DNA of 32,901 nt from Phycisphaerales bacterium (GCA_022843565.1 JALHNK010000019.1:1-32901); one strand, 5' to 3'. Positions 6,724-15,174 are shown, counted from the stretch's first letter. Notes: generated from the sequence alone by a model not told the origin. Program-made: numbers and translations.

Positions 6724-7826
6724 CTTTGGAATGAGCTCGCTACGGAGGCGATGATGTCCGCCGCGCGCTCGCATTGGGCTCGTGAAACGTCCAGATGGGT
6801 GACCAAACGGATCTGGTTCTCGCTGCTGTCAAGGGCCAGAACGCCCCGCTCGCGGAGGCGATGGCAGAAGTCGGCGGCGCCGGGCAGCGAGCCCGCCAGA
6901 TTGACGAAGACCATGTTGGTCTGGATCGCGCTGGCGATCGAGAGCCCCTTGACGTTGGCCAGCGCGCCGCCGATCAGGGTCGCATTCGCGTGATCCTGCG
7001 TCAATCGCTCGCGATGGTGATCCAGGGCGTAGATCGCCGCCGCGGCGAGCACGCCGCTCTGCCGCATCCCGCCGCCGAACATCTTGCGGAAGCGGCGGAC
7101 GCGTGCGATGAACGGTGCGGAGCCCGCGACCGCGCTGCCCACCGGCGCGCCCAGTCCCTTGCTGAAGCAGCACGAGAGCGAGTCCACACACGACGCGTAC
7201 TCGCTGGCCGGCACGCCCGACGCGGCGCAAGCGTTCCAGATCCGCGCGCCGTCCATGTGGACCGAGAGCCCTCGCTCCCTCGCGGCAGCCGTCACGGCGC
7301 GGAACCGATCCAGCGGCCACACAACCCCGCCAGCGCGATTGTGCGTGTTCTCGATCACGAGCAATCGCGAGCGAGGGTCATGGTCCGAAGGGTGCCGCAC
7401 GCTCCTTCGCACCGCGGCTTCATCAAACATCCCCATCTCACCCCGCACCACACGGATCATCACGCCCGAGAGCGCCGCCGGCGCCCCGGTCTCGTAGTGA
7501 ATGATGTGCGAGTCTTCGTGAGCGATCAGCTCGTCGCCCGGCTCTGTGTGCGAGCGGATCGCGACCTGATTCGCCATGGTGCCCGTGGGCACGAAGCACG
7601 CCGCTTCCTTGCCCATGATCTGACACACGCGAGCCTCGAGCTCTCGCACCGTGGGGTCGTCACCGAGGACATCATCACCCAGCGGCGCACTCATCATCGC
7701 CGCGCGCATCGCGGGCGTCGGACGTGTGACGGTGTCCGAGCGGAGATCGATGATCGGCACGCCCGGCGGGGTGGTGCCGAACGGAGCAGGAGCGGGCGCG
7801 GGCGACGCTTGGGCGGATGGTGCCAT
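6720..7826 (-). CDS. ltaE: Low-specificity L-threonine aldolase
   Basis: 368 residues. A PLP enzyme of fold type I that cleaves threonine and allo-threonine to glycine and acetaldehyde. Clear marks: IDLRSDTVTRPTPAMR (26-41), the family's N-terminal signature; PLGDDVLGDDPTV (48-60); D192 in HMDGARIWN, which holds the PLP ring; and K223 in FSKGLGAPVGS, the Schiff-base lysine. GGGMRQSGVLAA and the C-terminal ENQIRLVTHLD also fit. ATG 7826 is chosen because TACCGT sits 5 bases before it, as in other leaderless starts here; a longer open frame to 8090 has no family sequence and would overlap the divergent GH20 gene. Residues 1-22 are Ala/Pro-rich. tRNA-Ser(CGA) lies directly downstream. Confidence 0.94.
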   Translation of the reverse strand: MAPSAQASPAPAPAPFGTTPPGVPIIDLRSDTVTRPTPAMRAAMMSAPLGDDVLGDDPTVRELEARVCQIMGKEAACFVPTGTMANQVAIRSHTEPGDELIAHEDSHIIHYETGAPAALSGVMIRVVRGEMGMFDEAAVRRSVRHPSDHDPRSRLLVIENTHNRAGGVVWPLDRFRAVTAAARERGLSVHMDGARIWNACAASGVPASEYASCVDSLSCCFSKGLGAPVGSAVAGSAPFIARVRRFRKMFGGGMRQSGVLAAAAIYALDHHRERLTQDHANATLIGGALANVKGLSIASAIQTNMVFVNLAGSLPGAADFCHRLRERGVLALDSSENQIRLVTHLDVSRAQCERAADIIASVASSFQS

Positions 7827-7831
7827 GATCA

Positions 7832-7855
7832 ACGGTAGATCCAGCCGCGTACGCT
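7832..7855. promoter_or_regulatory. Divergent leaderless -10 pair, ltaE and GH20
   Basis: Only 37 bases separate the two divergent start codons. On the minus strand TACCGT (7837-7832) stands 5 bases before ATG 7826. On the plus strand TACGCT (7850-7855) stands 5 bases before TTG 7861 and 8 bases before ATG 7864. Neither gene has room for a normal leader unless the promoters lie inside the opposite gene. Confidence 0.55.
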
Positions 7856-7863
7856 GGCGATTG

Positions 7864-9729
7864 ATGAGCACGCCGAGTTTACCGATGTTGTTGATCCCGA
7901 CGCCTTCGCGCGTCGAGATGCTTGGCGGGGTCGTGCGTCGCGGCTCCGACGAGCCCCGCGTCCGCGTGCGGAGCCTGAATCGCGCCGGCACGCCGGGGCC
8001 AGATGACCGCTCGATCGCCGCCCAGGCGTACACGCTCGAAGTCACCGAGCCGACAGCGGCCAACAGCGAGGTGATGTTCGAGATCACCACCGCCGGCCAC
8101 AGCGGGCGGCGCTACGCGCAAGAGACCATCCGCCAGCTGCTGCGTCAATATCCGCGCGAGCTGCCCCGGGTCCGCATTACCGACGAGCCCACCTTCGCCA
8201 CACGAGGGGTCATGCTCGATATCTCACGCAACCGCGTGCCGACGATGCCCGAGTTCTTCGACATCATCGATTCGCTCGCGGCTCTGAAATACAACCATCT
8301 GCAGCTCTACACGGAGCACACGTTCGCCTACGCCGGACACGAAGAGGCATGGATCGGCAGCGGGGCGCTGTCGCCCGATGAAGTCCGGCGGCTTGACGAT
8401 CGCTGCCGTGAGGCGGGGATCGAGCTCGCGGCGAATCAGAACTGCTTCGGCCACTTGGCACACTGGCTCAAGCTCGAGCGTTACTCGCACCTGGCCGAGA
8501 CCCACGGCGATTGGATGTTCGACGTCTGGCCCCGCAGCGGGCCGTTCTCGCTGTGCCCGGTCGATGATCGCTCGCTTGACCTCGTGCGCGACTGGCTCGA
8601 TCAACTCCTGCCGTGCTTCCGGTCGTCGCTGGTGAACATCGGCGCCGACGAGACGTTTGACGTCGGCTGGGGGCGGAGCAAGGACGAGGTGGCGCGGATC
8701 GCCGGCACGATCAACGCGCCGGGTCTGAGCGATGACGCCCGTACCGGGCTCGCTCGTGCTCGCGTGTACGCGCAGTTTGTCAATCGCGTGTGCGAGCTGG
8801 TGCGAGAGCGCGGGCGAAGGCCGATGTTCTGGGCGGACATCGCGCTTTCGCACCCGGAGGTGATCGCGGAGCTCCCGCGAGATCTGGTGGCGCTCGCGTG
8901 GGGCTATGAGCCGCACAGCCCGTTTGATCGCTGGTGCGCGGACCTTCGCGCGATGGGCAACGAGACCTGGGTCTGCCCCGGCACGAGCAGTTGGCGGAGC
9001 ATCACCGGTCGCACGCGCGAGCGCGACGAGAACCTGCGCAACGCGGCCCGCGCTGGCGAGAAGCACGGCGCGACCAGTTATCTCGTGTGTGATTGGGGCG
9101 ATACCGGGCATCATCAGCAGTGGCCCATCGCGCTGCAGGCGCTGGCCAAGGCAGCTCAGGCAGCCTGGAGCGGCGCCGATGCGATGCAGTCGCTTGACCA
9201 TCGCGCGATCGCCCTGCACGTCCACGGCGACCCGACCCTGCGCCTCGGCGCTTGGCTCGACGAGCTGGGCAACGCTGACGAGCCGCTCCGCCGAATCGCC
9301 GGGCGATTGTCGCGCCCGAAGGAAGTCGGCGAGTTTGCGCTCTGGAATCAGTCGGCGTTGTTCGCGGATCTCTACAACTGCGCCGCGGGCGATCGCGCGG
9401 AGGTCGGCGATGTTGAGCTCTGGAAGGACGCCGCGGGGCGCGTCGAGGATGCGTGGGTGTCAATGCCGCAGGGGCTGAACACGCTCGTGCAGGATGAGCT
9501 CGAACACACGATCAATGCCGCCCGCCTCGCGGCGCGAAGGGCCATCGCACGGCGCGGCCCAACCCGCGGCGTGATCAGCGATGCCGACGCAAGCACCATG
9601 GCCACGATGGCGAAAGATCTGCTCAGCGAGCACCGGCGCCTTTGGCTCGCTCGCTCGCGCCGCGGCGGGCTCGATATTTCCTCAACGCACTACGAACGAA
9701 TCATCCGCGAGCTGGAGAGCCGCGCGTGA
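7864..9729 (+). CDS. Glycoside hydrolase family 20 (beta-N-acetylhexosaminidase)
   Basis: 621 residues. An N-terminal GH20b-like alpha/beta domain (about 5-110, IPTPSRVEMLGG... YAQETIRQLLRQ) precedes the catalytic barrel, which begins ATRGVMLDISRNRVPT (about 115-130). The catalytic pair is D262-E263 in NIGADETFD; in GH20 the Asp orients the substrate acetamido group and the Glu is the acid. No signal peptide or lipobox is visible, so the enzyme should be cytoplasmic. AnmK follows with a 4-base GTGA overlap and then MurQ, which suggests removal of GlcNAc from GlcNAc-anhydroMurNAc, a job done by GH3 NagZ in E. coli. That assignment is inference; the family call is firm. The C-terminal 200 residues are helical and not recognised. 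Start is ATG 7864 or TTG 7861. Confidence 0.88.
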   Translation: MSTPSLPMLLIPTPSRVEMLGGVVRRGSDEPRVRVRSLNRAGTPGPDDRSIAAQAYTLEVTEPTAANSEVMFEITTAGHSGRRYAQETIRQLLRQYPRELPRVRITDEPTFATRGVMLDISRNRVPTMPEFFDIIDSLAALKYNHLQLYTEHTFAYAGHEEAWIGSGALSPDEVRRLDDRCREAGIELAANQNCFGHLAHWLKLERYSHLAETHGDWMFDVWPRSGPFSLCPVDDRSLDLVRDWLDQLLPCFRSSLVNIGADETFDVGWGRSKDEVARIAGTINAPGLSDDARTGLARARVYAQFVNRVCELVRERGRRPMFWADIALSHPEVIAELPRDLVALAWGYEPHSPFDRWCADLRAMGNETWVCPGTSSWRSITGRTRERDENLRNAARAGEKHGATSYLVCDWGDTGHHQQWPIALQALAKAAQAAWSGADAMQSLDHRAIALHVHGDPTLRLGAWLDELGNADEPLRRIAGRLSRPKEVGEFALWNQSALFADLYNCAAGDRAEVGDVELWKDAAGRVEDAWVSMPQGLNTLVQDELEHTINAARLAARRAIARRGPTRGVISDADASTMATMAKDLLSEHRRLWLARSRRGGLDISSTHYERIIRELESRA

Positions 9730-10883
9730 GTGACATCGCCCGCGACCACGCCCGCACCGGACCCGATGCGCGACGCCTCGTCGTCGGCTGCATGACCGGC
9801 ACGAGCCTCGACGGCCTGGACACAGCCCTCGTCGAGATCCACGGGCGCGGTCTCGACATGCGTGCGTCGTTCATCCGCGGCCTGTCGCGGGGCCTTGACG
9901 ATGTCGCGGGCACGCTGCGCCGCATGGCCGACCAAGTGCCACTCACCAGCACCGAGATCGCCGGCGCGATGCTGGTGTTCACGAACCTGCACGCTCAGAC
10001 GATCACCGAGCTCCTCGCGGGCAATCACGCGGATCTGATCTGCGTTCACGGGCAGACGGTGTGCCACGCGCCGCCGGTGAGCTGGCAGATGTTCAATCCG
10101 ACGCCGCTGGCCCAGCGGCTGAACACGCCGGTGGTGTGCGATCTGCGCGCGGCGGACCTGAGCGCTGGCGGGCAGGGCGCACCGATCACGCCGCTGGCAG
10201 ACCTGATGCTCTTCGCGGACACGCACCCTCGCTGCGTGGTCAATCTTGGCGGCTTTTGCAACATGACGCTGCTGCCCGGCATCGTGCAAGGCACTTCACG
10301 AGCGAACACGCGGCATCTTGTCCGCGGGTTTGATGTCTGCGCGTGCAACCACGTGCTGGACCGCGTGGCCCGCGTCGCGCTTCAGAGGCCCTTTGATGCC
10401 GGCGGTGCCAGCGCCATGACCGGTCGCGTCGATGCCGACGCACTCCCGGAGTTGATCGCGGCGCTCGGCGCGCAGGCGGGCGGAGGGCGCTCGCTGGGCA
10501 CCGGTGATGAGGCCTCGGCATGGGTGGACCGGCACGCCGGGCGGGTGAGCGCTTCGGACCTTGGGGCCACGGCGTGCGAGGCGATCGCCCGCTGCATCGC
10601 CGATCGCGCGGGCGATGCGGAGTCCATCGTGCTCGCCGGTGGCGGGGCGAAGAATCTGGCGCTCCGCGGCGCGATCGGGCGTGCGACCGGCCGCCGAACG
10701 ATTGACACCGCGGCCCTCGGGGTGCCGATCGACATGCGTGAGGCGGCGTGCATGGCTGTGCTCGGTGCGCTGTGCGAAGATCGCGTGCCGATCACACTGC
10801 GCCAGATCACCGGCGCATCGACCGAGACCGTCGCGGGCGTGTGGGCGTTTCCGAGCCGATTGTCCGATAGAGGAGGCACATGA
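9726..10883 (+). CDS. anmK: Anhydro-N-acetylmuramic acid kinase
   Basis: 385 residues. Opens the 1,6-anhydro ring of anhydroMurNAc and phosphorylates it with ATP to MurNAc-6-phosphate, in the cytoplasm. ASKHA-type motifs: GCMTGTSLDGLD (21-32), HGQTVCH, NLGGFCNMT, and GGGAKN near the C-terminus for adenosine binding. GTG 9726 overlaps the GH20 stop as GTGA, and the protein is of normal family length. Oddity: the block that usually reads FDTGPGN is here FDVCACN (about residues 203-209). The Asp taken as catalytic base and the Asn are kept, but the glycine/proline loop is replaced by Val-Cys-Ala-Cys. MurQ, the next enzyme of the pathway, follows with an ATGA overlap. Confidence 0.92.
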   Translation: MSDIARDHARTGPDARRLVVGCMTGTSLDGLDTALVEIHGRGLDMRASFIRGLSRGLDDVAGTLRRMADQVPLTSTEIAGAMLVFTNLHAQTITELLAGNHADLICVHGQTVCHAPPVSWQMFNPTPLAQRLNTPVVCDLRAADLSAGGQGAPITPLADLMLFADTHPRCVVNLGGFCNMTLLPGIVQGTSRANTRHLVRGFDVCACNHVLDRVARVALQRPFDAGGASAMTGRVDADALPELIAALGAQAGGGRSLGTGDEASAWVDRHAGRVSASDLGATACEAIARCIADRAGDAESIVLAGGGAKNLALRGAIGRATGRRTIDTAALGVPIDMREAACMAVLGALCEDRVPITLRQITGASTETVAGVWAFPSRLSDRGGT

Positions 10884-11938
10884 GCACGCGAAAGTCGGAC
10901 GCCAGACGAGAACCCAAGGCCACGCCGATCCCCGATCGCGCCGGCATTGCCACCGAGCAGCGCAACCCGCGCTCGATGCGGCTGCACGCGATGAGCGTGA
11001 GCGAGTGCGTGCGGCTGATCAACGAGGAAGACGCGCGCGTGATCGAGGCTCTGAAAGCCGCCGGCCCGGCGATCACCGCGTTGATCAGCGAGATCGAGCC
11101 AAGGTTCTGCCGCGCGTCGAAGCCGGGGCGGTTGATCTATCTCGGCGCCGGCACGTCTGGGCGATTGGGCGTGCTGGATGCGAGCGAGGCTCCGCCGACG
11201 TTTCAGGTATCGTCCGATCGCATCATCGGGATCATCGCCGGCGGCGATGGGGCGCTGCGGATCTCCAGCGAGGGCAAAGAGGATGACCCGGAGGGCTCAC
11301 TCGCGGCGCTCCAGTCGCTCAAGCTCACGAAGCTCGACTGTGTGATCGGCATCGCGGCGGGCGGAACGACGCCGTACGCGACAGGCGCACTTCGCGTCGC
11401 CAAGCGTCTGAACCGGGGCGTGCTGACGGCGCTGCTGACGTGCTCGCCGGTGTCCCGCCCGGCGTCGTGCGATCACCTGATCGTGCTGAACACCGGGCCC
11501 GAGGTGCTGACGGGCTCAACTCGGATGAAGGCCGGCACCGCGACGAAGCTCGCGCTCAACACGATCAGCACGACGCTGATGGTGCGATCCGGGCGGGTCT
11601 ACGAGAACCTCATGGTCGACCTGCGAGCAAGCAACGACAAGCTCCGCGACCGCGCCGCCCGGATCATCTCGACGCTGACCGATGCGTCGCGCGACGAGGC
11701 GCTCGCGCTTCTCGGTCAATCTGGTGGAGATGCCAAGACGGCGGTCGTCATGCGGCGGCTGAATGTTGGTCGCGATGAAGCGGCGCGCCGACTGGCCAGG
11801 GCTTCGGGTGTGCTTGGCAACGTGCTCGAGTCGGTGAAGGCTGTCAATCGGACACGATCAAGCGTGGCCAAGGCGAAATCTCGCGGCGCGAAGGCCCCGA
11901 AGAATCGATCATCCTCAACACGGGTGAACGCGCGTTGA
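10880..11938 (+). CDS. murQ: N-acetylmuramic acid 6-phosphate etherase
   Basis: 352 residues. Cleaves the lactyl ether of MurNAc-6-P to give GlcNAc-6-P and D-lactate. The SIS-domain signature GAGTSGRLGVLDASEAPPTF (89-108) contains E103, and EGKEDDPEG (131-139) contains E134; their spacing of 31 equals that of the two catalytic glutamates of E. coli MurQ (E83, E114). GSTRMKAGTATKLALN and ENLMVDLRASNDKLRDRA are further family blocks. ATG 10880 overlaps the anmK stop (ATGA), with AGGAGG only three bases upstream, an unusually short gap. The N-terminal 25 residues are basic and the C-terminal tail (about 325-352) is Lys/Arg/Ser-rich and not part of the fold. Confidence 0.95.
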   Translation: MSTRKSDARREPKATPIPDRAGIATEQRNPRSMRLHAMSVSECVRLINEEDARVIEALKAAGPAITALISEIEPRFCRASKPGRLIYLGAGTSGRLGVLDASEAPPTFQVSSDRIIGIIAGGDGALRISSEGKEDDPEGSLAALQSLKLTKLDCVIGIAAGGTTPYATGALRVAKRLNRGVLTALLTCSPVSRPASCDHLIVLNTGPEVLTGSTRMKAGTATKLALNTISTTLMVRSGRVYENLMVDLRASNDKLRDRAARIISTLTDASRDEALALLGQSGGDAKTAVVMRRLNVGRDEAARRLARASGVLGNVLESVKAVNRTRSSVAKAKSRGAKAPKNRSSSTRVNAR

Positions 11939-13476
11939 CAACTCCTGATCTCAGGACGGTGGATCCCGCGGCAGGCACGCGCCTCACAGGCGTCGAGCGC
12001 GCCGCGATAGCGATCGTCATGATCCTCGCGGTCGCGTTCGGTGGCATGGTGCTGCTGCGCTCGGCGTTCCAGAATCAGCGAAAGACGGATCTGGACGTCT
12101 TCGCGCGTGCCGCGTGGGCGGTGCGAGAGAACCAGGACATCTACGCGACATACTCGGATCGCTCGTGGAACTACGTCTACCCGAGTTTCTTCGCGATCGT
12201 GATGACGCCGCTGGCCGAGCCCCCCACCGCTCGTACATTTGAGCTGATCGCGAACGAGCGCGCAAGGATCGCCACGTCTCACGGCGCAACGCCTGATGAA
12301 ATCCGGCTCGATCGCGCCCGACTCGCCAGCGAGTCGCAGCGCCTCGCCGGCCTCGGACTGCTTCGAGACCCCAAGACCGGCCAGGGCGGCGCGGGGTACC
12401 TGCCGTTCTGGGTCAGCGTCAGCATCTGGTATCTGCTCTCGCTGGCGATGATCGCCCTGAGCTCACACTGGATCGCTTCGGCGATCCAAGCCGCGGACTC
12501 GTCGCTCAGATCGCTCACAATCTCGCAGCGCGGCTGGTGGATGCTGCGGCTTTGGCCGGTCATCTTCTGCGCGCCGCCGCTGTTCAATGGCCTATCGCGA
12601 GGCCAGTCCGACGCACTCGTCCTGCTCTCGATCGCGGCGTTCCTGCGGCTGGCGTCCACGAATCGCGCGTTCGTCGGTGCGATCGCCCTCGCCGTTGCGC
12701 CGGCGGTGAAGGTGATCCCCGGCTTGCTCGTGCTCTACCCGCTGTGGCGGCGCGATGCCCGCTCGCTGGCCGGCCTCGGCGTCGGTGCCGCGTTGACGCT
12801 GCTGATCATCCCCGCGCTGGTCTTCGGCCCGGCGCTGGCGCTCTCGTACAACCTCCGCTGGCTCCAGGTCATGGGCCTGCCCGGGCTCGGCATCGCCGGT
12901 GAGAATGCCGACTCCTCACGCAAGTTCGAGCTCTACGGCCTCGCCGGCAGCGACAGCCAGAACTTCCTCACCGTCCTGCACAACATCATCAACATCACCA
13001 CCACCCACGGCCTGCGCCCTGCCGAGCCCGCACCCTGGCTGCCGCCGGTCGTCCTGCTGCTGAGCGCCGGAGCCGTGCTCATTTCGCTGTGGGCCATGGG
13101 GTGGCGCCGCGCCGCACCGGGCGAAACGCTGCTGGCCCCGCCTCGCGAACCGGACCCGCTGCTGGTGCCGAGCGTGGGTGTGCTGCTCTGCGTGATGCTC
13201 ATGGTGTCGCCGGTGACGCACACGCACTACTTCGGCTTTGCGCTGCCGCTGATCGCGTGGCTGGTGTCGCTGGGCGTTCGCAAGCATCCGACGCAGGGCC
13301 TGCCCGGCATCGCGATGCTTGGTGGCCTTGCGTACCTCGCGATCCACGCGGGCATCAAGCTCAATGGCATGACCTGGGCCCAGGACATCGGCGTGCTGCT
13401 GTGGCTCGGTGTGGGCGTCTGGGCGTTTGCGTGCATCAAGCTTCGGCAAGAGAGCGACAAGCTCCGATACGCTTGA
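11935..13476 (+). CDS. GT87/DUF2029-like polytopic membrane glycosyltransferase
   Basis: 513 residues with about ten to twelve hydrophobic segments, the first at about 25-42. After it come a TDLDVFARAAWAV segment and NQDIYA...WNYVYPSFFAIVMTPLA, the usual N-terminal pattern of GT87 polyprenyl-phosphate-dependent mannosyltransferase-like proteins, with the acidic DLD placed like their catalytic Asp. FNGLSRGQSDALVLL, VKVIPGLLVLYPLWRRD and a late VSPVTHTHYF also match the family. It should sit in the inner membrane and use a lipid-linked sugar donor; donor and acceptor are unknown. TTG 11935 overlaps the murQ stop (TTGA), so it is translationally tied to the muropeptide genes. Whether its product relates to amino-sugar use is not clear. 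Confidence 0.82.
   Translation: MTTPDLRTVDPAAGTRLTGVERAAIAIVMILAVAFGGMVLLRSAFQNQRKTDLDVFARAAWAVRENQDIYATYSDRSWNYVYPSFFAIVMTPLAEPPTARTFELIANERARIATSHGATPDEIRLDRARLASESQRLAGLGLLRDPKTGQGGAGYLPFWVSVSIWYLLSLAMIALSSHWIASAIQAADSSLRSLTISQRGWWMLRLWPVIFCAPPLFNGLSRGQSDALVLLSIAAFLRLASTNRAFVGAIALAVAPAVKVIPGLLVLYPLWRRDARSLAGLGVGAALTLLIIPALVFGPALALSYNLRWLQVMGLPGLGIAGENADSSRKFELYGLAGSDSQNFLTVLHNIINITTTHGLRPAEPAPWLPPVVLLLSAGAVLISLWAMGWRRAAPGETLLAPPREPDPLLVPSVGVLLCVMLMVSPVTHTHYFGFALPLIAWLVSLGVRKHPTQGLPGIAMLGGLAYLAIHAGIKLNGMTWAQDIGVLLWLGVGVWAFACIKLRQESDKLRYA
13468..13473 (+). promoter_or_regulatory. Candidate -10 for leaderless comB
   Basis: TACGCT is at once the last two sense codons (Tyr-Ala) of the GT87 gene and a -10-like hexamer, six bases before the comB ATG at 13480. 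It would allow comB to be transcribed apart from the upstream operon. No Shine-Dalgarno sequence precedes comB. Confidence 0.5.
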
Positions 13477-13479
13477 GCC

Positions 13480-14283
13480 ATGCCAGCGCCCGACCTTGCC
13501 AAGCTGACGCCGGAGACGATCGACCGACCGACGCTCATCCACTTATCACCGTCGCACATCGAGCCCGGCGCGCTGGCCGGCGGCATCGTCGTCATGATCG
13601 ACACACTCCGCGCCAGCACCACGATGACGCGCGCCCTGGCCAGCGGCGCTCGCGAGATCTTGCCGACGCTCACCGTCGATGAAGCGATCACGACCGCTCG
13701 CGAGCTTCGCGATCTCGGGCTGGATGTGCTCCTTGGCGGCGAGCGTTCCGGCCAGCTCATCCCCGGGTTCGATCTTGACAACTCGCCCGCCTCGTACACC
13801 CCCGATCGCGTTCGAGGCCGGACCATCGTATTCACCACCACCAACGGCACCGCGGCGCTTCGACACGCCGCGCTGGGCTCGCGCGTGCTCGTCGGCAGCC
13901 TCTGCAACCTTTCTGCCCTGTGCGATGCGATTGCCACCGACCCGCGCCCCATTCACATCCTCTGCGCCGGCACGCGGGGCGAGATCTCTGCCGATGACGC
14001 GATCGTCGCCGGCGCGATCGCGACCAAGCTCGTCGAGCGAGGCCGCGCCCACGCGGGCGATGACGCCGGGCGATTGTGCGCGATGGCCTGGGCCTCGATC
14101 GCCGCCGACCGCGGGCGCGAACCGACCACCGAGGCGATCGCGGCGGCACTACTCACCTGTCGCGGCGGCAGAAATCTCGCCCGGATCGGACTCACGGGCG
14201 ACGTCCAAGACTGCGCCATGATCGATACGTCCCGCGTCGTGCCGGTCTTCACGCCCGGCGACGGGCGTGTTCGCAGTCTGTGA
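13480..14283 (+). CDS. comB: 2-phosphosulfolactate phosphatase
   Basis: 267 residues. ComB hydrolyses 2-phosphosulfolactate to sulfolactate, known from coenzyme M biosynthesis in methanogens; homologues occur widely in bacteria lacking methanogenesis, where the role is often unclear. Family motifs: VVMIDTLRASTTMTRALASGA (38-58), VLLGGERSGQLIPGFDLDNSP (84-104), GRTIVFTTTNGTAALRHA, and HILCAGTRGEISADDAIVAGAI near the C-terminal third. The start ATG lies 3 bases after the GT87 stop. No comA, comC or other sulfolactate gene is in the window, so the substrate source is unknown. A terminator follows at 14394. Confidence 0.9.
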   Translation: MPAPDLAKLTPETIDRPTLIHLSPSHIEPGALAGGIVVMIDTLRASTTMTRALASGAREILPTLTVDEAITTARELRDLGLDVLLGGERSGQLIPGFDLDNSPASYTPDRVRGRTIVFTTTNGTAALRHAALGSRVLVGSLCNLSALCDAIATDPRPIHILCAGTRGEISADDAIVAGAIATKLVERGRAHAGDDAGRLCAMAWASIAADRGREPTTEAIAAALLTCRGGRNLARIGLTGDVQDCAMIDTSRVVPVFTPGDGRVRSL

Positions 14284-14393
14284 GCACTCGCCCGACGCCA
14301 ACCGGCCCGCGCCGCAGAAACTTCGTAAAGATTGCGTTCTGACGTGAACCCGGTGCAGCCCCCGGCCCCTGAAGGACTACATCCCTCGGGCGC

Positions 14394-14415
14394 CAGCGCC
14401 GAAGCGCTGCTTTTT
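14394..14415 (+). terminator. Intrinsic terminator of the GH20-comB unit
   Basis: CAGCGC (14394-14399), loop CGAA and GCGCTG (14404-14409) form a six-base-pair hairpin with a stable tetraloop, followed by CTTTTT. It lies 110 bases after comB and 58 bases before the pseudopilin gene. Confidence 0.7.
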
Positions 14416-14472
14416 CGGACAACCGCGCCACGGATCGAGACGGCGGGCGGCGGGTGACACACGGAGGCCACG

Positions 14473-15162
14473 ATGAACCACACGCACCGTCGTCACGCAT
14501 TCACGCTCATCGAGCTCCTGGTGGTGATCGCGATCATCGCGCTCATCATCGGCATTACGCTCCCAGCGCTCGCCGGCGCTCGCGCCAGCGCACGCCAGGC
14601 TGGCTGCCTCAGCGACATGCGTCAGATGGGCCTGTCGCTCACGATGTACGCCAACGACTTCAAGGATCGCCTGCCACTGCCGAACTGGGGCCCCGTCGCC
14701 ACCGCCAAGGGCTGGCTCTACGGCCCCGGCGTGGACACCGCCAACTGCCAGGAGGACGACCGCCAGACCGGCTCGCTCTGGTCGTATCTCGAATCCGCCG
14801 ATGTCTACCGCTGCCCGAGCCACAAGGGCCCGTTCGAGGGCACCGCACGCATGACGTCGTACATCATGAACGGCGCGACCATCGGCTACGGCCGCTTCCC
14901 GATGCCGCAGCGCATCAGCCAGTTCCGCCCCGACAGCGTCATCCTCTGGGACGGCAACGAGCAGCCCGAGTTCGGCCCGCCCTACAACGACGGCGCGAGC
15001 TTCCCGCGCGAGATCGTTCCCGGCCATCACGGCACAAGCGTCACCTGCATGGTCGTTGACGCCTCGACGATCACGATGCCCAACGCAGAGTTCTTCGCCC
15101 TGCGCGACTCCAACGAGGCCAACCGCTTCTGGTGTACCCCCGGCTCGTCGAACGGTCGCTGA
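14473..15162 (+). CDS. Type II secretion/type IV pseudopilin-like protein
   Basis: 229 residues. Residues 1-9 are a short basic leader ending in Ala, then a prepilin methylation segment FTLIELLVVIAIIALIIG with Glu at mature position 5; a prepilin peptidase should cut A9/F10. The -1 residue is Ala rather than Gly. The globular part (about 35-229) carries CLSDMRQMGLSLTMYANDFKDRLP and ends with a HHGTSVTCMVVDAS segment, resembling the H-X9-DG planctomycete pseudopilin-like proteins (DUF1559 style). Start ATG has GGAGG five bases upstream. These proteins are numerous in planctomycetes and mostly of unknown function. The gene is single, converging with the next by a 12-base gap without a clear terminator. 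Confidence 0.88.
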   Translation: MNHTHRRHAFTLIELLVVIAIIALIIGITLPALAGARASARQAGCLSDMRQMGLSLTMYANDFKDRLPLPNWGPVATAKGWLYGPGVDTANCQEDDRQTGSLWSYLESADVYRCPSHKGPFEGTARMTSYIMNGATIGYGRFPMPQRISQFRPDSVILWDGNEQPEFGPPYNDGASFPREIVPGHHGTSVTCMVVDASTITMPNAEFFALRDSNEANRFWCTPGSSNGR

Positions 15163-15174
15163 GCACACAGCGCG

